Shown here: piece after piece, positions 1 to 9,679 of the stretch | Layout of the letters: each line of letters starts with the position of its first letter | Position numbering within the stretch: the first letter of the stretch is position 1 | Assembly (NCBI GenBank): GCA_928724745.1 | Contig: CAKMXJ010000004.1 | Location: 992,001 to 1,056,000, forward strand | Direction of reading: 5' to 3' | DNA from: Anthracocystis setariae | Taxonomy: Eukaryota; Basidiomycota; Ustilaginomycetes; Ustilaginales; Ustilaginaceae | Length of the DNA stretch: 64,000 bases | Made by a program: the position numbers and the translations under genes | The notes under the pieces: generated by a model | What the model saw: the letters and a program-made list of their open reading frames with translations, nothing else | Told to the model about the DNA's origin: nothing | Database searches by the model: none

Positions 1-1
1 G

Positions 2-1360
2 GATGTACACCAAGAAGCACAGGCTCTTGTCCAGGCATGGCCGCACATTGTGATTGGTACACCGCAAAAGATGAGCGAGCTGTTCACCTACATGACAAGC
101 AACGCCCCTTCCCTGCATATCCAGAACAGCGGATCAGGCGCCAACCCGATCAAGCCTAACGAGGTGCGCCTTGTTGTCTTGGACGAAGTGGACCAGTTGA
201 TCGCGCGCAACTTGGCCGACCACGTCGGCACCATGCTTCGCGTTCTCCCCTTGCCTTCCGCGCCGGCGGGTAGAGGTTCCAACCTGAGCCCTGGTCAGTC
301 TCAAGCTGGCCACAATGCAATGTACTCGCCCTTTGAACAGACGGGTGAGGGCGCTGCGCCCACAGTAGGCAACTCTGCGACTATGGACCGCCAGGTCGCT
401 CTGTTCTCCAACACAGTACCGCAAGATGTGCTCAACTTTGCGCAATCGATCCACTTGCGTGAATCCGTTCGCGTGCTCGTTCGACGTGACGGCGCTGGAG
501 GCGGTGGCAGCAGCTTGATTCAGCCTTCCTCTGGCGGTGCCTCGATCTTGGGCAGTCAGAACGGCTCCGGCTCTGCACTGCAACCCACGGGTTCGCAGCG
601 GGACTTGACCCAACCCACCAATGCGCTCGGTGCGCATCCCGTCAACTCGACCGTCAGTACCGCCAAAGATCCCATGCTGGCTGCGCTCAAAGGCTTGCGC
701 CAATACTACCTCTATGTGGCAGTGACCTCCAATAGCGGTTTGGGTGCCAGTAGTCCTATCCCCGGCACGGGTCACAACCCTGCAGGCGAGATGAAGCTGG
801 ACCTCATCACCGACTTGCTTGAGGACATCGACTTTGGTCAGACCGTCATCTACTGCGCCAATATGGCCACACAGGATGCGCTGATCTACAAGCTATGCTC
901 TAAGGGCATCGAGGCAATGGGGTTGAATCGCGAGATCAATTCGTATACGCGGCAGCAAACGCTCGCCAAGTTCCGATCGACGACGTCGCAATATGGAACG
1001 GGCAATGTGGTTAGCAGCGCGACCTTTGCACAGCCGGATGGGTATGTAGGGGTGGGAGCAGGAGCAAGGACGAGAAAGGCGTTGGTGGTGTGTGAGCTGG
1101 CAGTGAATCCGAGGGAGGTGCATCAGATCCCGTTGGTGGTGTTCTACGATATACCCAGATCTGTGGAGGAGTATAAGGAGAAGATCGGATGTGCGGCGGC
1201 AGGTGCAGGAGGAATGGGCAGGCCGAGCGTTTGCGTTAACGTGGTGACGGCGAGTGGTGGGCCCAGGGGAGATGTGGAGATGCTGAGGACGCTCGAGTGC
1301 CACCTGGGTTGCAAGATGGCGGAATTGCCCATGGATCCTAAGCAGATCTTGAACTTTTAA
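2..1360 (+). CDS. Degenerate eIF4A/FAL1-like DEAD-box protein (5' partial)
   Basis: The frame is open from the window edge (codons start at base 2), so the N-terminus is missing. The colinear layout matches eIF4A-type DEAD-box RNA helicases: motif Ib-like VIGTPQK, motif II DEVD (bases 182-193) instead of DEAD, motif III SNT instead of SAT (near 407), a motif IV-like block VIYCANMATQDA, then VVFYDIPRSVEEY where eIF4A has VINYDLP followed by the HRIGRxGR block. Here the motif V and VI regions read LAVNPREVHQIP and KIGCAAAGAGG, so the conserved arginines of motif VI are absent. Two long Gly/Ser/Ala-rich inserts separate motifs II-III and III-IV. What I see is a helicase fold with broken catalytic motifs; my inference is a pseudo-helicase or a fast-evolving paralogue. 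Family assignment is fairly sure, activity is doubtful. The stop codon TAA is at 1358-1360. Confidence 0.75.
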   Translation, partial: DVHQEAQALVQAWPHIVIGTPQKMSELFTYMTSNAPSLHIQNSGSGANPIKPNEVRLVVLDEVDQLIARNLADHVGTMLRVLPLPSAPAGRGSNLSPGQSQAGHNAMYSPFEQTGEGAAPTVGNSATMDRQVALFSNTVPQDVLNFAQSIHLRESVRVLVRRDGAGGGGSSLIQPSSGGASILGSQNGSGSALQPTGSQRDLTQPTNALGAHPVNSTVSTAKDPMLAALKGLRQYYLYVAVTSNSGLGASSPIPGTGHNPAGEMKLDLITDLLEDIDFGQTVIYCANMATQDALIYKLCSKGIEAMGLNREINSYTRQQTLAKFRSTTSQYGTGNVVSSATFAQPDGYVGVGAGARTRKALVVCELAVNPREVHQIPLVVFYDIPRSVEEYKEKIGCAAAGAGGMGRPSVCVNVVTASGGPRGDVEMLRTLECHLGCKMAELPMDPKQILNF

Positions 1361-1907
1361 CCTTGGAGCGGGAAACAGATGGTTCCGACCACTTCCTGGT
1401 GCTTGCAGAGGCCGGCGCTTGCCTTACATGCGCGAACTACTTGAACCCGCTCGACCATATACATGTTAACCCCAGAGACGTCGCTTCTTTTGGACTCTGG
1501 ACATCTCTTTCTACACGATTGACTCCTATTCTTTAGCGTTGCTCATTTGACCGCTCAACACTCCTTTGATAGACTCTTGCATTGCTACATTCGACCTCAC
1601 CGCACACTGTTCTGATTATCTCTTTTCATCCCAAGTCATGTCATCTGCTGTATGTCTTTCTATCCAGAGTTTGCATTGTCCATTGAGTGCGTCTGTTGAG
1701 GGTCGTAGAGTGTGCCATGTGCCGCTGTCGGAAGAAGGTGGTCTAGGGAACAAGAGGAGGACCCTAGAATCCGTTCGGTAATCTGGCGTTTCTCCTTTCA
1801 CGCGGTGTCCGACTTGGGAAATGTGGAGAAAACACAGAATCTCTTCCCAACACCATCCATCCATACACACCACGTTCTACACGATCTACACCTGGCAACT
1901 TTCCCAG
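1361..1907. other. Intergenic region upstream of the 1908 gene
   Basis: No gene is supported here. A possible tiny upstream exon exists: an ATG at 1638 is followed after four codons by a GTATGT donor at 1650, and a CCCAG acceptor lies directly before the ATG at 1908, which would add MSSA to the next protein. There is no independent support for this splice. Confidence 0.4.
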
Positions 1908-3170
1908 ATGGCGGACGAGGCAAAGGACGCGAAGGGAAAGGGGAAATTTTCGTCATCCGGCTCTCAGCGAACTCAGGATGAATTGAGGTCGAATGGAGGC
2001 AGAGGTGCGAGCAGCAGTGCGGCGCAATCGCTAGCTTCTGCGTTGCGAGGGACCATGGTATCGAACCAGCTATCTTCGCTGATGGCAAATGCGAGCGGGG
2101 GAAAGGCTGACTTTGCACCCTCCGGCTCTTCCCAGCAGGGAGAGTTGAGGGACTGGCTGGTGCAGGATCTCCAAACGTCTTCGTCTACGGCCGGATCGAG
2201 TTCTGCGATGAGGGGGTCGGTAGCAGGGAGCGGGTTCCGAAGCGCACCGTCTCACGGAGGAGAGAATGCACTGGATGCACAGCTGTTCGAGCAGTTCAAG
2301 AGTGGACTGGCGCTCAACGATCCTTTGGCAATGCATATGAGCTCCAATCCAGTGCAGGCCGGTGGGGAGGACTTTGAGCAAGCTTGGAATGGGAGTACGG
2401 CGAATCGATGGCGAAGTACAGGCTTGGATCCATCCGCAGCACAACCGATTGATAGCTACACTCAACTCGATCGACCACTCCATGCCTCGGTGCGGAGCGA
2501 TCATGCCTCTCCCACCGCTCGCTCGCAACCGACTTGGCTAGCTCAAAGTGAGGATATTTTTGCTCTACTCGATGCTGAAGCCCACGACCCCACAAACCCC
2601 TCGAACGAACCTTGTCATACCGACACCGAGCTATCTTCCGAAGTCTTGTCGAGATTCGATCCGATCTACCGTGCACCTTCTCCATCCAACAGCGGCTTCT
2701 CACGCGACCAAGCGCAGCTGCACCTCCAACTCGCCGAAGCACAAGCGTCCTCACAAGGCCAGCAGGAACTGCTCATCCCTCGACCGGACAATCCGGAGCT
2801 CCAACAAGGCGTTTACGCCCCCACTGCTGAGGAAGCGCTGCGATCAGTGTTCGAGACGCGAGAGGAATCGACGCAGGTGGAAGAGAAGGATGAGGTGGAG
2901 GAGAGGGGAAGGACGGTGGTGAAAAAGATCACACGCTGGTTTGGCGGAGGCAGCTATCTCGATGATGTCTACGGCCTACCACCACTGCTGAAGGAATTGG
3001 TGGAGACGGTAGAGAGAGAGCCCGAAGCGGACAATGCACAGACGGAGGAGAACCGACAGAAGGCTATCAGGAGATTGGAGAGCCTGTGGAATCATATCTC
3101 CAACACACCGCCTCAGCCAACGCAAAGCAGCACGGGTTGGGTCGACGATTGGCTTCAGAACAACACTTGA
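1908..3170 (+). CDS. Unrecognised, mostly disordered protein
   Basis: A 420-residue frame whose first plausible methionine starts MADEAKDAKGKGK at 1908; the frame stays open upstream to 1821, but that part reads like untranslated sequence. I do not recognise a domain. The N-terminal half is Ser/Gly/Ala-rich and polar with no membrane segment. The middle has short aromatic motifs in acidic surroundings (EDFEQAWNG, QSEDIFALLDAE). The C-terminal 120 residues look more ordered and charged: an acidic Glu-rich stretch, then KKITRWFGGG, YGLPPLLKELVETVE, an amphipathic segment and a terminal WVDDWLQ. A peroxisomal co-receptor (Pex20/Pex5 N-terminus) was considered because of the tryptophans, but no WxxxF/Y repeat is present. 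It is convergent with PPT2, 242 bp apart. That it is a gene is likely from its length and composition; its role is unknown. Confidence 0.65.
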   Translation: MADEAKDAKGKGKFSSSGSQRTQDELRSNGGRGASSSAAQSLASALRGTMVSNQLSSLMANASGGKADFAPSGSSQQGELRDWLVQDLQTSSSTAGSSSAMRGSVAGSGFRSAPSHGGENALDAQLFEQFKSGLALNDPLAMHMSSNPVQAGGEDFEQAWNGSTANRWRSTGLDPSAAQPIDSYTQLDRPLHASVRSDHASPTARSQPTWLAQSEDIFALLDAEAHDPTNPSNEPCHTDTELSSEVLSRFDPIYRAPSPSNSGFSRDQAQLHLQLAEAQASSQGQQELLIPRPDNPELQQGVYAPTAEEALRSVFETREESTQVEEKDEVEERGRTVVKKITRWFGGGSYLDDVYGLPPLLKELVETVEREPEADNAQTEENRQKAIRRLESLWNHISNTPPQPTQSSTGWVDDWLQNNT

Positions 3171-3412
3171 TGCGGTAGCCTCATCGGAAACATGCTTGGA
3201 TTTGTCAAGTGGAAGCTATGCGCGCGGATTTGATCCTAATACACAATAACGATGACATGGATGCGCCCTCGGGATGAGCCGGCTTGGTTGTGGTGGGATG
3301 AATCCGAACGGGGTAATGATGTCTGGGTCATGAAAGAACGTGCGTGGGGAGGCTGTTCGACCAATTAGATGGCATCAATCGGCTTGAGCCTTAAGACTAG
3401 CATAAGACCGTA

Positions 3413-4183
3413 TCACTTGATCTCGAAATTGACGACAAGAGAATCATGTTCGAGCTGTTCGCGTCCCTCAGAGGCACAAGATTTATTCGACGTAAAGGCG
3501 GCTCTAGTCTTGCCTTTCCTCCTTTGGCTTGGCTGGTGATCTGTCGGGTCTGAGCTGAACTGCTCAGCAATGACAGTGGCAACAACATACTCTCCGTCGT
3601 GGCTGAGACTCAGATGCATCCTTGGCATCGTTGAAGCTCCGAGATGTTTTGCCTTCCATTCGTCTGAGAACGACAATTGCGGCTTCTTGGTGCGAAATCC
3701 CTTCTCTTCGAGCTGGGCAAGGTCGAGATTATTTATCATCCCAGTTGGTGGGGTGGAGGTGGGTTTGAGGACGCACAAGTGTTTCCAAGAAACGATGTAT
3801 TTTGGGTATAGAGCTTTGTATGCAGCTTCCTTAGCACACCACCGCGCCGCGAGGTAGTTGTCCCTCTTGTCGGTTGGGAGATGATGGTACTCTTCGTGTT
3901 CGGCTTGGCAGAGGATGCGGCGGGCGAGCTTGTCCACACCCGCGTGTTGAGGGTCACATTTCTGTGAGTGTATTGGGCGGCGATGGATGAGCCGTTGGAT
4001 ACGGGGTCGATGGAGGATATCGATGCCGATGCCGAGGATGGTAGAGCTCAGACTTTGCTGTTCTGGCAGGTTGGATGCTGAGGACATGTTCAGGCGTTGG
4101 AAAGGATTTGGTTGATCGCCAGCGCGGTTGGGGATTCGCCATCGCCTCTGCCAGCTCTGCAAGGAATGCAGAGCTCGTGACAT
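3413..4183 (-). CDS. PPT2: Mitochondrial holo-ACP synthase (phosphopantetheine:protein transferase)
   Basis: A 256-residue protein of the AcpS/Ppt2 family, which moves 4'-phosphopantetheine from coenzyme A to the acyl carrier protein of mitochondrial fatty acid synthesis. Signature blocks are in order: GIGIDILHRPR at residues 51-61 (Asp55 is the expected Mg ligand), LARRILCQAEHEEY near 86-99, RWCAKEAAYKAL at 114-125 (Glu119/Lys123 core), and HLSLSHDGEYVVATVIAE near the C-terminal third. The first 30 residues are Arg/Ser/Trp-rich without acidic residues, like a mitochondrial presequence. The chosen start keeps this leader; Met33 (MSSASNLPEQ) would give a form without it. It is divergent from the COX16-ERV1 gene across 294 bp, so the two mitochondrial genes may share a promoter. 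Confidence 0.88.
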   Translation of the reverse strand: MSRALHSLQSWQRRWRIPNRAGDQPNPFQRLNMSSASNLPEQQSLSSTILGIGIDILHRPRIQRLIHRRPIHSQKCDPQHAGVDKLARRILCQAEHEEYHHLPTDKRDNYLAARWCAKEAAYKALYPKYIVSWKHLCVLKPTSTPPTGMINNLDLAQLEEKGFRTKKPQLSFSDEWKAKHLGASTMPRMHLSLSHDGEYVVATVIAEQFSSDPTDHQPSQRRKGKTRAAFTSNKSCASEGREQLEHDSLVVNFEIK

Positions 4184-4477
4184 GACGGTTGCATCTGGCA
4201 GCGATGCCAGCAGGGGATGTCAAGAGTCGCCCATAAAGAAGATATGTAAGGAAGACAAGAAGCAACGTGGTACAGTACGGAATGCCGCGGAGAACTTTGA
4301 ATCGGCGTGCAACTCCACTTTCAATATTTCTCGGGACACGGACAGAAAAGAAGCAAAGTTGAGCTTTGTTTTCAGTGGCTACCCCGACCTCGTCACTTCT
4401 CACCTCGACTCAGCAACAACGCACATCCTCCCTTCTGCCACCACAGACTCGTCGAGTGGTGCTGGACCGACTTCATC
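4184..4477. promoter_or_regulatory. Divergent promoter PPT2 / COX16-ERV1
   Basis: The 294-bp gap lies between the start codons of two divergently transcribed mitochondrial genes. It carries one TACAGTA heptamer at 4271-4277. No clear TATA box is visible. A shared bidirectional promoter is an inference from the spacing. Confidence 0.5.
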
Positions 4478-5521
4478 ATGCCAACATTCGAATCCAAGCC
4501 GTTTCGCAAGTCGAACAACGTGCTTTCTCGGTTGACACCGCAAGTACGACGCAGGCCGCTGCTGTTCTTTGGACTGCCGTTTATAGCCACCATCGTGGGC
4601 GCCAGTTTCGGACTGGCAAACCTCACACAGACGCGCTACGACTACAATTCGACCAGGGTGCAGACCATCTCCAAGGAAGAGGAACTGCGCATGAAAAAGG
4701 ACCGAAAGCGAATCGATATCCGCGAGGAATACTTTAAGCTACAAGCCAAGGAAGACGAGTTGGATGATTGGGAACCCAAGCGAATCGGAAGACCCGAGGG
4801 AACAGCCGAATGGGGTGTTGCGCCCACATCGTATAGATCGCTGCAAGCTGAGACTCTCAAAGGTGTCGATGCAGCCGAGGAGAAGAGCAAGGGTTTCACG
4901 GCAGAGAATGTGAGTTCGACGAGCAAGCAGCCAAAGGTGGTGTTGGGACCGGATGGAAAGCCATGCAGAGCTTGCAATTCCAAGCTCGCTTTTGCAGCAG
5001 CTATGAAGGGTGCCAAGCTACCTTCATCACCGACAAAGGCGGAGAAATCGAGCAATTCGGGAGCATCAAAGGTCACAGCAGCGGCAGCGGCAGCCACAGC
5101 AACAGAGCTAGCAGCTGTTGCACCATCGGGCACAAGCGAATGTCCACCAGATGGAGAAGAACTCGGTCGATCAGCATGGACTCTGCTGCACTCAATCGCG
5201 GCCTACTTCCCGGAAGAACCATCGGCGCAGCAACAGACTTCGATGCTTGCGCTGTTGCGGGCGTTGCCGCACATCTATCCATGCCACTCGTGTGCCGAGG
5301 CATTGGCTGACGAGTACAAGCGAGAAGAGAAGGAAGGAGGATGGCAAGACAAGTCGTTGGACGTTTTTAAGGCGGTTCGATCTGGTCCAGCATTGCGCAA
5401 GTGGCTGTGTGGAATCCACAACGAGGTGAATCAACGGTTGGGCAAGCCAAAGTTTGCTTGCTCCGAAGAAAAGTTGAAAGAGAGATGGCTGGATGGACCT
5501 GCAGATGGCAGCTGCGATTGA
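4478..5521 (+). CDS. COX16-ERV1 fusion (cytochrome oxidase assembly / sulfhydryl oxidase)
   Basis: One uninterrupted 347-residue frame joins two proteins. Residues 1-113 match Cox16, an inner-membrane cytochrome c oxidase assembly factor: basic N-terminus, one membrane segment (about 27-47, LLFFGLPFIATIVGASFGL), QTRYDY, IDIREEYFKLQ and DWEPKRIGRP. After a linker, residues 152-347 match Erv1, the FAD sulfhydryl oxidase of the Mia40 relay. They show GKPCRACN (Cys163/Cys166, shuttle pair), an Ala/Ser linker, LGRSAWTLLHSIAAYFP, YPCHSCA (Cys269/Cys272, active site next to FAD), CGIHNEVNQRLGKPKFAC (Cys311...Cys328) and RW. All expected Erv1 cysteines are present. The start is the ATG at 4478, directly before the Cox16-like basic stretch; the open frame upstream of it does not resemble protein. 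Topology would anchor Erv1 in the inner membrane facing the intermembrane space. Assignment of both halves is confident; whether they stay joined is untested. Confidence 0.88.
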   Translation: MPTFESKPFRKSNNVLSRLTPQVRRRPLLFFGLPFIATIVGASFGLANLTQTRYDYNSTRVQTISKEEELRMKKDRKRIDIREEYFKLQAKEDELDDWEPKRIGRPEGTAEWGVAPTSYRSLQAETLKGVDAAEEKSKGFTAENVSSTSKQPKVVLGPDGKPCRACNSKLAFAAAMKGAKLPSSPTKAEKSSNSGASKVTAAAAAATATELAAVAPSGTSECPPDGEELGRSAWTLLHSIAAYFPEEPSAQQQTSMLALLRALPHIYPCHSCAEALADEYKREEKEGGWQDKSLDVFKAVRSGPALRKWLCGIHNEVNQRLGKPKFACSEEKLKERWLDGPADGSCD

Positions 5522-6500
5522 AGCTCACACTCGTTGATTGATTGATGGATGTCACACTCACACTACTCTTTACATATATCATCGCATCTGCGACAATCTT
5601 GTACTTTTAACAATGGCCGTCACTCACAACGCAGAGCATCAATAATGCTGAGGACAAGTGTTTAAGATCGAGATCGAGTTGACTCTCGCAATCAGTGTCC
5701 CGATCCGATCGAAATTGGTGGAACGCACTTGCATTAATTTCACGTGCGACGACGGCGGCAAATTTGGGCGAAACCAAGAACGGTGTTTGCGCTGTATGAT
5801 TGGCTCTCTTGGCCGGCGTGACGCTCGCGTGCAGGTATGCACCAACACCGGCACTGCACTAGACCACTAACCGGTACAGTCGCTACCCCGGAAGCCACAT
5901 GTGAGAGAACCATCGAACCACCCGGCTGCCATGATTCTAGGCTCAGATTTACCAAACACAAAGCTATCTCGGTATAGAATCAGCGGCCAGAGTCGGTAAT
6001 AGTCGGTGAACGACATGCATGCGGGGAATGACAGACAGCGAAAGGTGGAGAAGAGTCGAGTGCTCGAATCGTGACTTGACCACGGCGGCTACTGTACTGC
6101 CAAATGGGAATTTAGAAGAAAATGCCAACAGCCAGGGATCGGCTGGACCGGGTAAGTGCGTGTGTGTAGTCACAAACCAGCGTACTGTACTGTACTGTAA
6201 ACGAGCGATTGAAATTGACCGATTTCAAGGCACACAGAGAGTGACCGAATGAATGACTGAATTCACAGTTGGTCCATGAAATTGCCCAATCCGAATCCTT
6301 CTCTTTCTCCGCATCCTTTTCCCTTCTTTGCTTCTCTCCATCCGCACCTCAACCATCGCGACGCTCTCCCTCCTCCCTTACGCTCGTAGCAAAAGGCGAT
6401 TGACACCAACCCTCAACCTCGTGGATCAAAACTACTTGCAACCGACCGCTTCGATCGCAGCCCCGCTCTTCTCACGCAACACCTTACATACTTAGCCAAC
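5522..6500. other. Intergenic region upstream of the carnitine carrier gene
   Basis: Nearly 1 kb without a supported gene. It contains a TACTGTA at 6090-6096 and three overlapping copies at 6183-6199. The last 200 bp before the carrier ATG are C/T-rich, as is common in fungal core promoters. Confidence 0.5.
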
Positions 6501-7433
6501 ATGGCTGACGATCAGACATCCGCCGCCATCAAGGACGAGGAGTTCGAACAACAGAAGCAGGCCACCTCCTCCATCAAGTCCTTCCTTTCCGGTGGTTTCG
6601 GTGGTGTTGCCTCCGTTCTCGTCGGACACCCCTTCGATCTTACCAAAACCCGTCTTCAAACTGCCGCCGATGGCAAATATACTGGTGGTCTCGATGTAGT
6701 CAAGCAAACCATCAAGGCTGACGGTATTAGGGGAATGTACCGTGGAATGGGCCCTCCTTTGGTTGGTGTCACGCCCATCTTTGCGCTTTCCTTCTGGTCC
6801 TACGACATGGGCAAGAAGCTCGTCTATGCCATGACTCCCGACCGTACCGACCCCAAACTCTCCATCCCCGAACTCGCCTTTGCCGGTTTCTTCTCCGCCA
6901 TCCCCACCACCCTCGTAGCTGGTCCCGCAGAGCGCGTCAAAGTGCTCCTCCAACTTCAAGGTCAAGGCGCTGGTGGTCCCACCTACAGCGGCCCCGTCGA
7001 TGTCGTCCGTCAGCTCTACAAGGAAGGCGGTCTCAAATCCATCTTCCGCGGCACTGGTGCCACCCTTGCGCGTGACGGTCCCGGTTCCGCCGCCTACTTC
7101 TGCGCCTACGAGGCATCCAAGCGTATGCTCACCCCCGCCGGCTCGGATCCTAACCAGCTCAACTTCCTCAATGTGCTCACCGCAGGTGGTCTCGCAGGAA
7201 TGGCCATGTGGGCATTGGCAATTCCACCCGATGTCATCAAGTCCAGGTACCAGGGTGCGCCACACGGCACCTACTCGGGCTTCTTGGACTGCGCAAAGAA
7301 GACCGTCGCCAAAGATGGCATGAAGGCTCTCTTCAAGGGCTTCGGTCCCGCTATGGCTAGAGCTTTCCCCGCCAACGCCGCCACTTTCTTGGGCGTCGAG
7401 GTTTCGCTCAAGGCGATGGACAAGCTCTTTTAA
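6501..7433 (+). CDS. CRC1: Mitochondrial carnitine/acylcarnitine carrier
   Basis: A 310-residue mitochondrial carrier of normal family length with the three repeats intact. The signatures are PFDLTKTRLQ near residue 44, PAERVKVLLQ near 141 and PPDVIKSRYQ near 240. The acidic residue of repeat 2 is Glu within PAERVK, and repeat 3 has PPDVIKSRYQGAP, features of the carnitine/acylcarnitine subgroup (yeast Crc1, human SLC25A20) rather than of the ADP/ATP or phosphate carriers. It exchanges acylcarnitine for carnitine across the inner membrane, so that acyl units or acetyl units made in peroxisomes can be oxidised. It starts at MADDQTSAAIKDEEF, has no introns and uses strongly biased codons rich in C-ending triplets, suggesting high expression. 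Confidence 0.9.
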   Translation: MADDQTSAAIKDEEFEQQKQATSSIKSFLSGGFGGVASVLVGHPFDLTKTRLQTAADGKYTGGLDVVKQTIKADGIRGMYRGMGPPLVGVTPIFALSFWSYDMGKKLVYAMTPDRTDPKLSIPELAFAGFFSAIPTTLVAGPAERVKVLLQLQGQGAGGPTYSGPVDVVRQLYKEGGLKSIFRGTGATLARDGPGSAAYFCAYEASKRMLTPAGSDPNQLNFLNVLTAGGLAGMAMWALAIPPDVIKSRYQGAPHGTYSGFLDCAKKTVAKDGMKALFKGFGPAMARAFPANAATFLGVEVSLKAMDKLF

Positions 7434-7880
7434 GCGCGAGATTCCACATTTCATGTTCTTAATGCTAGACTTAATTCATGATAGACACGGCAGTTTTGGA
7501 CATCCGTGTGCGTCTAGCATTGAGATTGTGTGTTCGTGACATTTTGATGACCAGCATCTTGGTTTGATGAGACGACATTCTATGCTCCTATGCTCTTGGT
7601 TGGTTGGTTGGTTGGTTGGTTGGTTGGTTGGTTGGTGCCGGTTCGATTGTGAATGTCGCCAAGATTCGGCGCGCTCAAGCCACACAGAAATCGAGGTGAG
7701 GTGCTCGGAGAAATTGCTGAATTAATTGTTCAAGAACCCTGACTGCCACTTTCAATAATAATAAATATATCATTTTGCCTTTTCCACAAAATGATTCCTC
7801 TCCCATCCACCATTCTTGGTTCCTTATTTATCATCGAGCTGTCCGAGTGAGATTCCTCGGCCTTCGTTCAGCCTTGCAAC
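7434..7880. other. Intergenic region with tetranucleotide repeat
   Basis: Contains the 3' region of the carrier gene, a TTGG repeat (listed separately) and an A/T-rich stretch with ATAATAATAAATATAT around 7756-7772 that could serve as the promoter AT element of the next gene. No gene is seen. Confidence 0.4.
7596..7635. repeat. (TTGG)n microsatellite
   Basis: About ten tandem copies of TTGG in the intergenic space downstream of the carnitine carrier gene. Confidence 0.95.
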
Positions 7881-9645
7881 ATGACACCGGCTGATTCTGA
7901 AGCAGGACCCAGCTCGATCGCACCCTCCCTGTCGCTGCGTCCATCCAACGTCGTCACGATCTTCCTCGCCCAATTCCACGTCCGACATGGCAACCAGATC
8001 GAGTTCCAACACCCACCCGCACCCTCCACCACGACCGAAACATTGGTACATGTCTCACCATCACAAGACATTGCCATTGGAGTGGATCTAAGTGGTGTGG
8101 AATGGAAGGTTCTCCCCTCGGGTGGCCACCTGATCGATTCCGACGTCATCTACTTCTCCACCTCCACCCAAAACACTACCGGCGTCGCGTGCTTCCGCAA
8201 CATCAAACTCAACGACCACACCCAGCGTGGAGCACGCATGATCTCTATCGGCCTCATCCTCCAATGCGACCCCACCAACCACCACGAAACCCCTTCGCCA
8301 CTCGCCCAACAACTCGCCATCGTCCCGCACCTCTCCAACCTCGAAAAACTCGCCGACGAACTCGCGCACAACCCGCAAAACACCACATCGCTCCAACAAT
8401 ACTACCAACAACACAAAGCATCGCACACCAACCCACACTCGGAAATGGACGCAAAACGAATGATCCAATTGCGAATGAGACGAAGACGTGACCCTAACAA
8501 CGTCATGCACGATCCCATCTCGCATATGCCCGCGTTGTGCGGCAGTCTAGGCGCCCACCTGCCCCACCTCGTCAAGAAACTCATGCTCCCACACCATCGA
8601 CTGCTCATCTTCTCACCTTGCCCACCCCTCGTCCCTGTAGCGCATATCGGGTATAACCTCGCCGAGCTGATCTCGCTCGCCACCGTGCGCGCTGCCAAAC
8701 GGCATCAGAGTCTCGAGAGCTTGGCCAACAGCGTCACGGTGCAGGTGCGCGGCCAAATCGGCGTGCATGACATCGCAGCGCTCGAAGACGAGGCCAAGCT
8801 GCATCCGACCCAGCGTCCGAGTTGGATAGCCTGGTCGACGGATAAGATCCTGCTTGACAAGCCGCAGCTGTTCGACTCGGTGTTGGATCTGAGTACGCTC
8901 ATCACGCGCGAGTCCCAGGGATTGCTCGACGAGGCGGTCATGCAGAACTCGACATCCACCGCCAAGCTGTTCACCGTACTCCGACGTACTGATGCCGTGA
9001 CAGGCAGGACGAAAGCCGAGTTGAAACCAGAGAGTTGGTCCACGCGAGAACTCGCGACGTTCAACGAGCTAGATGCCCAAGCCGAGCGCCATGCGGAACG
9101 TGGCCTCTCGACATGCGTGTCACGTCGGAGGTCCAAATCCAAACTCTCGCGCCCCTCGTCTCGGCGTACTCAGGATGACGTCGATGCGGATGGAGACGAT
9201 GCAAGCGGCGAGGCGGATGCGATCGCACAGTGGCGCGGTGGATGCGCTCGATCTCCACGTCGCAGTGGAGCTGGAACGCTTCGTGCTGTTCTCGCGTTTC
9301 TAAAGTATTGGTTGGCAGGCTGGTGGTTTTTGCCGAGTCAGTGGCGGTATGGGTTGCCTGCGGCGTACGTGCTTCCGCTCGGGATCAGGGGCGATGGTGG
9401 GGTGAGGGCGAGCATCCTGTTGATGCCCGAGGAGGACGACGAGACGGATGATGAGGATTCTGATGCGCAGGAGCAGCAGCAAGAGGTCGAAGCCGACGAG
9501 GAAGAGCGTCGCAGCGATCACGGTTCAGAGCCAAGCGAGTCCGGGTACGTCGGTGCGGTGGAGGGAGAGGAGCAAGAGAGGACCACCAACTCGTCATCGG
9601 ATACAGACGTCTACGCGCACCACCACCACCACCACCACCACCACC

Positions 9646-9679
<34 letters not shown>

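Noticed and set aside
1908..3170. Peroxisomal co-receptor (Pex20/Pex5-like) identity
   Set aside because: Tryptophans and an acidic character suggested it, but there is no WxxxF/Y motif and no conserved N-terminal cysteine in the supported frame.
6492..7454. 320-residue open frame antisense to the carnitine carrier
   Set aside because: Gly/Glu-rich shadow of a highly biased gene; no domain features.
7596..7635. Tandem arrays as CRISPR or telomere repeats
   Set aside because: Units are 4-7 bp with no spacers; they are ordinary microsatellites in a eukaryotic genome.
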